A stretch of DNA of 64,000 nt, taken from Tritrichomonas musculus (Eukaryota > Parabasalia > Tritrichomonadida > Tritrichomonadidae). Shown here piece after piece: positions 60,798 through 64,000 of this stretch. Every line of letters begins with the position of its first letter. Position 1 is the stretch's first letter. The notes under the pieces were generated by a model, which saw only the letters and a list, made by a program, of their open reading frames with translations, ran no database searches and had not been told where the DNA came from. The position numbers and the translations under genes are program-made. The stretch lies in NCBI GenBank assembly GCA_039105265.1, contig JAPFFF010000030.1, forward strand, positions 1,116,001-1,180,000. The letters run 5' to 3'.

Positions 60798-61316
60798 CTA
60801 TTGTATTTTATTGAATTTTTTCATTCTTTTGTGGAAAGGATTCCTTTTACTTTTTCAAAAACTTTAGTTAAACCAACATTACCTCAAGCTATGGAAGCAT
60901 TAAATCGTTATATTATATTATTTCTCAGTTAACAGTTTCGTATTGAGATCGCTGCTTATTTTTATTATCATAAAAATTATATGACCCAAATTCAATGAAA
61001 TGTTTTTTATTCAAAATACCTTTGCATGTAGTATCCACAACCAACCATAAAAATAAATTGTTTCTTTAGCAAATAAAATAACCAAAAATAATGAAATATT
61101 TATTTGATAATTGTATTTGTGGTATTTTAATAACATAAAAACTAATTTTTGTTATTGAATAATTAAGATATAGAATGATCTAAAATTTCAAAAAGCCGTA
61201 AAGAAATTCTGAAAAATAATTGAATGTTTTCTCACAAAAATCCGTATTGAGTTTTTTTTTAAAAAGTTAGTTTTATATAAACTTTGATAGAAAATTTTGA
61301 AAAAAAAAAAAAAAAA

Positions 61317-63461
61317 ATGATAATAGAGAGCAACGAACTCGAAAGCCTATTTTTCAATACAACCGATTTCAGGCTTCAAGATAAGAGCCTTGGTGAAGGT
61401 GTTTTTGGGAAAGTATATATTGGGCGGCAAATCAAAGATAATCAACGCTATGCAGTCAAAGTTCTTAAAGGTGAAGGCATATTCGATGGTCATGAACAAA
61501 TGCTTCTTATGCGAGAATCACTTATACTTCATAAACTGCGACATCCATGCATTGTTGAATTCAAAGGTCTTAATTTCCAATCCTTTAAAGATCCAACTTT
61601 ATTATCGCCATCAATTATTACAGAATATTTATCGCATGGCTCATTAAAAAAGATACTAGACGACGAAAAGAAAGCCCGAGCCGACATCAACTGGACATTG
61701 ACAAAGAAATATATTAATCTTCTCGGAATATCACGAGCGATGAAATATTTACACTCGCACAACGTCATTCATCGAGATTTAAAACCAGAAAACATCCTAA
61801 CAGATGATAATTACTATCCACGCGTCTGCGATTTTGGATTATCACGCTTTTTCTCAAAATCAATCAGTAACGGTTGCAAATTGACCATGACAGGTCAAAT
61901 CGGAACACCACTTTACATGGCACCTGAGCTATTCGAAGATGAAGGCCATTACGGCCCAGCGGTCGATGTTTACGCGTTTTCTATGGTTCTGTTTGAAATT
62001 GTGACGGGCGAAGTTCCGTTCAAAGAACTCAGCGGCATTTCGCCTTTTTCTCTTGGTATAAAAGTGATGTCAGGCTATCGTCCGAAGATTCCGGGAAACG
62101 TTCCGGTGAAGATAGCAGGACTAATGAGACGCTGCTGGAGCCACAAAGCTGAAGAGCGGCCCACTTTTTCAGAGATATTCGACGAGCTTTCAAGCGACTT
62201 GACGATGCTTGGCGGCAGCGTTGATGAAGACGAAATCCAAGATTACATTGAAATGCTTCACGATAAAGAGAAAGAGAAATCGAAAGACTTGGATTCTTCA
62301 AACAACAAACTACATGAAGAATTATATAAACTTGACAAAAAGTGCCACCAGCTTAGGAGAGAATTCAGAGAAAAAGAGAGGAGCTACCAAAAAGAAATTC
62401 AAAATTTGAAGAAAAAAGTGCAATTGTCACAGATGTCGCAAGACTTCTTTTCACGTGGTGTTGCCAGATTATTCGGCAACCAAAAAGAAAGAAACAACAT
62501 CGAAGGCCTCGCCTACCTGAAGCAGTCGTCAGAAGCAGGAAACAGCGCGTCTTCGTTCATCTGCGGGCTTCTTCATGAGAATGGCGAATTTGCTGAAAAA
62601 AGCTTTGAAAAATCTGTTTTTTATTATCAAAGATCATCATCACAGGGCAACACATACGGACTGACGCGTCTTGGCGCCTGTTACTATAACGGCTATGGTG
62701 TTGAGCCAAACTATTCGAAAGCGATTGATTTCTACAAGAAGGGAACAGAGCAAGGCAACTCGTATTCAATGAATGGCATCGGACTCTGCTACAAGGAAGG
62801 ACGCGGTGTTGATCAAAACTACGCCAAATCCCTCAATTACTTTGAAAAAGCTGCCAAGCTTGGCAATTCAAACGCAATCAACTGGATTGGCGTTTTTTAT
62901 GAGCAAGGACTTGGTGTTCGGCAGAATTATTTGAAAGCATTTGAATGCTATGAAAAAGCAGCAAAACTTGGAAATTCCTTCGCTTTACGCAATCTTGGCT
63001 GCACTTATGAAGTTGGACGAGGAGTTGAACAGAATTATTCAAAGGCTTTTGAATATTTTGAAAAAGCTGCCAAGCTCGGTAATCCAAGCGCGATTAACTG
63101 GGTTGGCGCCTTTTATGAGCAAGGACACGGCGTTAAAAAGAATTATTCGAAAGCATTCGAGTATTATGAAAAGGCAGCGAAACTCGGAAACTCAAAGGCA
63201 ATTGATAGTCTTGGCTGTTTATATTACAACGGATGGGGAGTCAAACAAAGCTATTCAAAAGCTTTGGAGTGTTTTCAGAATTCCGCAGTTCTTGGGAATT
63301 CGGATGGATTGTTCCATGTTGGCCTCTGTTATGAAGAAGGACGAGGAGCCAAAAAGGATATTTCTAAAGCTGTTGATTATTATTCTAAAGCTGCCAAATT
63401 GGGATGTGATGAAGCAAAATTGAGTTTGAAGAGAGTTTTAAATATAAATGTAAAAACATAA
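61317..63461 (+). CDS. Protein kinase with C-terminal Sel1 repeats
   Basis: The protein is 714 aa from the first ATG, which follows a run of A; the open frame extends 11 codons further upstream without an ATG. The kinase domain covers about 18-290: GEGVFGKV loop (26-33), K48 in AVKV, HRDLKPEN with D154, DFG with D172, and GTPLYMAPELF. All catalytic residues are present. A coiled-coil linker follows (about 305-375, LDKKCHQLRREFREKERS). About eight Sel1-like repeats then run from 390 to 705, each of 36 residues (GRGVxQNYSKAFEYFEKAAKLGN). Sel1 arrays are alpha-solenoid scaffolds, so this should be a signalling kinase that carries its own docking platform. It is the intact counterpart of the pseudogene at 9452. 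The coding sequence is GC-rich compared with its flanks. Confidence 0.93.
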   Translation: MIIESNELESLFFNTTDFRLQDKSLGEGVFGKVYIGRQIKDNQRYAVKVLKGEGIFDGHEQMLLMRESLILHKLRHPCIVEFKGLNFQSFKDPTLLSPSIITEYLSHGSLKKILDDEKKARADINWTLTKKYINLLGISRAMKYLHSHNVIHRDLKPENILTDDNYYPRVCDFGLSRFFSKSISNGCKLTMTGQIGTPLYMAPELFEDEGHYGPAVDVYAFSMVLFEIVTGEVPFKELSGISPFSLGIKVMSGYRPKIPGNVPVKIAGLMRRCWSHKAEERPTFSEIFDELSSDLTMLGGSVDEDEIQDYIEMLHDKEKEKSKDLDSSNNKLHEELYKLDKKCHQLRREFREKERSYQKEIQNLKKKVQLSQMSQDFFSRGVARLFGNQKERNNIEGLAYLKQSSEAGNSASSFICGLLHENGEFAEKSFEKSVFYYQRSSSQGNTYGLTRLGACYYNGYGVEPNYSKAIDFYKKGTEQGNSYSMNGIGLCYKEGRGVDQNYAKSLNYFEKAAKLGNSNAINWIGVFYEQGLGVRQNYLKAFECYEKAAKLGNSFALRNLGCTYEVGRGVEQNYSKAFEYFEKAAKLGNPSAINWVGAFYEQGHGVKKNYSKAFEYYEKAAKLGNSKAIDSLGCLYYNGWGVKQSYSKALECFQNSAVLGNSDGLFHVGLCYEEGRGAKKDISKAVDYYSKAAKLGCDEAKLSLKRVLNINVKT

Positions 63462-63663
63462 AATATGACCCAAATTATATCTTATGTTTTCATGCCAGTT
63501 TGAGGAGGAACTTTCTTGATATCAATTAAACGCATAATTACCAATGGAAGTAATAGGAAAAGGAATGACTATTTCTTCAAATGATAAGCATCTATTGAAT
63601 GTTTAACTTAATAAAATTCTTTTCATCTCTTAATCAAAATAGAAAGAATTTGCATTTTTCTTT

Positions 63664-63697
<34 letters not shown>

Positions 63698-64000
63698 TCG
63701 GTTTTGCCATTTTTTGATTCGATAAAAAAGCAGCCAGAGACAAACTTTATATTTGGTATTAGGTAAGGCAACAAAAAAATTAAATGAATAAACATGTAAT
63801 AACTGAGATAGCCAGGTAGATTAAAGGTTTACATTTTTAGTTATTAGTATGTTTTAGAATCAAACTTAAGCTTAAATAATATGCACATACTAAATTCATA
63901 AAAACATTTAATAAAAAGTTGATTTTCAAAATCATATCTTTTAACATAATTCAAATTCATATCTTTGAATGAAATTTTGATATAATGATAATTTATAAGA
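63462..64000. other. Right-hand end of window
   Basis: Contains a BspA-like fragment (63522-63602, minus), a T tract of about 27 (63669-63695) and AT-rich DNA. No other feature is seen. Confidence 0.6.
63522..63602 (-). pseudogene. BspA-like repeat fragment
   Basis: On the minus strand about 25 codons read FNRCLSFEEIVIPFPITSIG followed by NYAFN and a stop. This matches one 23-residue LRR_5/BspA unit (CSSLxxIxIPSSVTSIGNYAF). It is only a fossil of one repeat, isolated from any larger frame. Confidence 0.6.

Larger units (their letters stand above)
59303..61316. other. 2-kb gene-free region
   Basis: Contains an inverted-repeat element (59582-60608) with a GC-rich island inside it (60355-60430), a T tract (60767-60797) and AT-rich filler. 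No gene was recognised. Confidence 0.6.

Noticed and set aside
1-64000. Spliceosomal introns
   Set aside because: I looked for the trichomonad pattern of GTATGT with a combined ACTAACACACAG end and found no pair at a place that would join frames.

Overview
This window is nuclear DNA of a parabasalid protist. It is very AT-rich and its genes look intronless; I saw no parabasalid-type splice signals. The gene content is typical of the group: BspA-like leucine-rich-repeat proteins, DUF3447/ankyrin proteins, tyrosine-kinase-like kinases fused to Sel1 repeats or discoidin-like domains, BTB-like proteins ending in an F5/8C-like domain, a giant multi-membrane adenylyl cyclase, and bacterial-looking sugar enzymes. 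At least nine genes have the trichomonad initiator (Inr, TCA-Y-W) 6 to 25 bases before the ATG. The low GC and the BTB-F5/8C proteins suggest Tritrichomonas or a relative rather than Trichomonas vaginalis, but the species is inferred.

Layout. 1-2640: the end of a large, probably virus-like (Maverick/Polinton-type) open frame and its GC-rich edge. 2641-6156: gene-poor DNA with a broken coding relic and a 688-bp inverted-repeat element. 6157-12515, decayed host genes: a BspA-like repeat array next to a DUF3447/ankyrin gene (both minus), a tRNA-like remnant, and a kinase-Sel1 pseudogene. 12516-17341: relics and a BTB-F5/8C gene. 17342-27674, the dense signalling cluster: three kinases, a VIT-VWA protein with endocytic-type DPF/NPF repeats (split by a frame change), and a BspA-like protein. 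27675-30940: gene-poor DNA with GC islands, microsatellites and an AACG-rich tract. 31301-35999: a duplicated pair of C2-like genes (A1-B1 and A2-B2) with two broken BTB-type genes between them. 36229-51671, metabolism and transport: a membrane-anchored thioredoxin/PDI-like protein, a GH13 alpha-glucosidase, a MATE exporter, a kinase, GlmS and an MFS sugar transporter, plus tRNA-Val(GAC). 54272-59302: an adenylyl cyclase with a PAS domain. 61317-63461: an intact kinase-Sel1 gene, then a BspA fragment.

How the genes fit together. The hexose transporter, alpha-glucosidase and GlmS fit uptake and use of host or bacterial sugars, including amino-sugar synthesis. The kinases and the cyclase are signalling proteins. 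The BspA-like, VIT-VWA and PDI-like proteins fit surface, endocytic and secretory roles. Trichomonads have no operons, so neighbouring genes are not assumed to be functionally linked.

Most interesting points: the VIT-VWA protein with adaptor-binding-type motifs; the tRNA-Val with G34; three separate inverted-repeat elements not previously known to me; the C2-like gene-pair duplication; and the internal base-composition steps in one kinase gene and in glmS.
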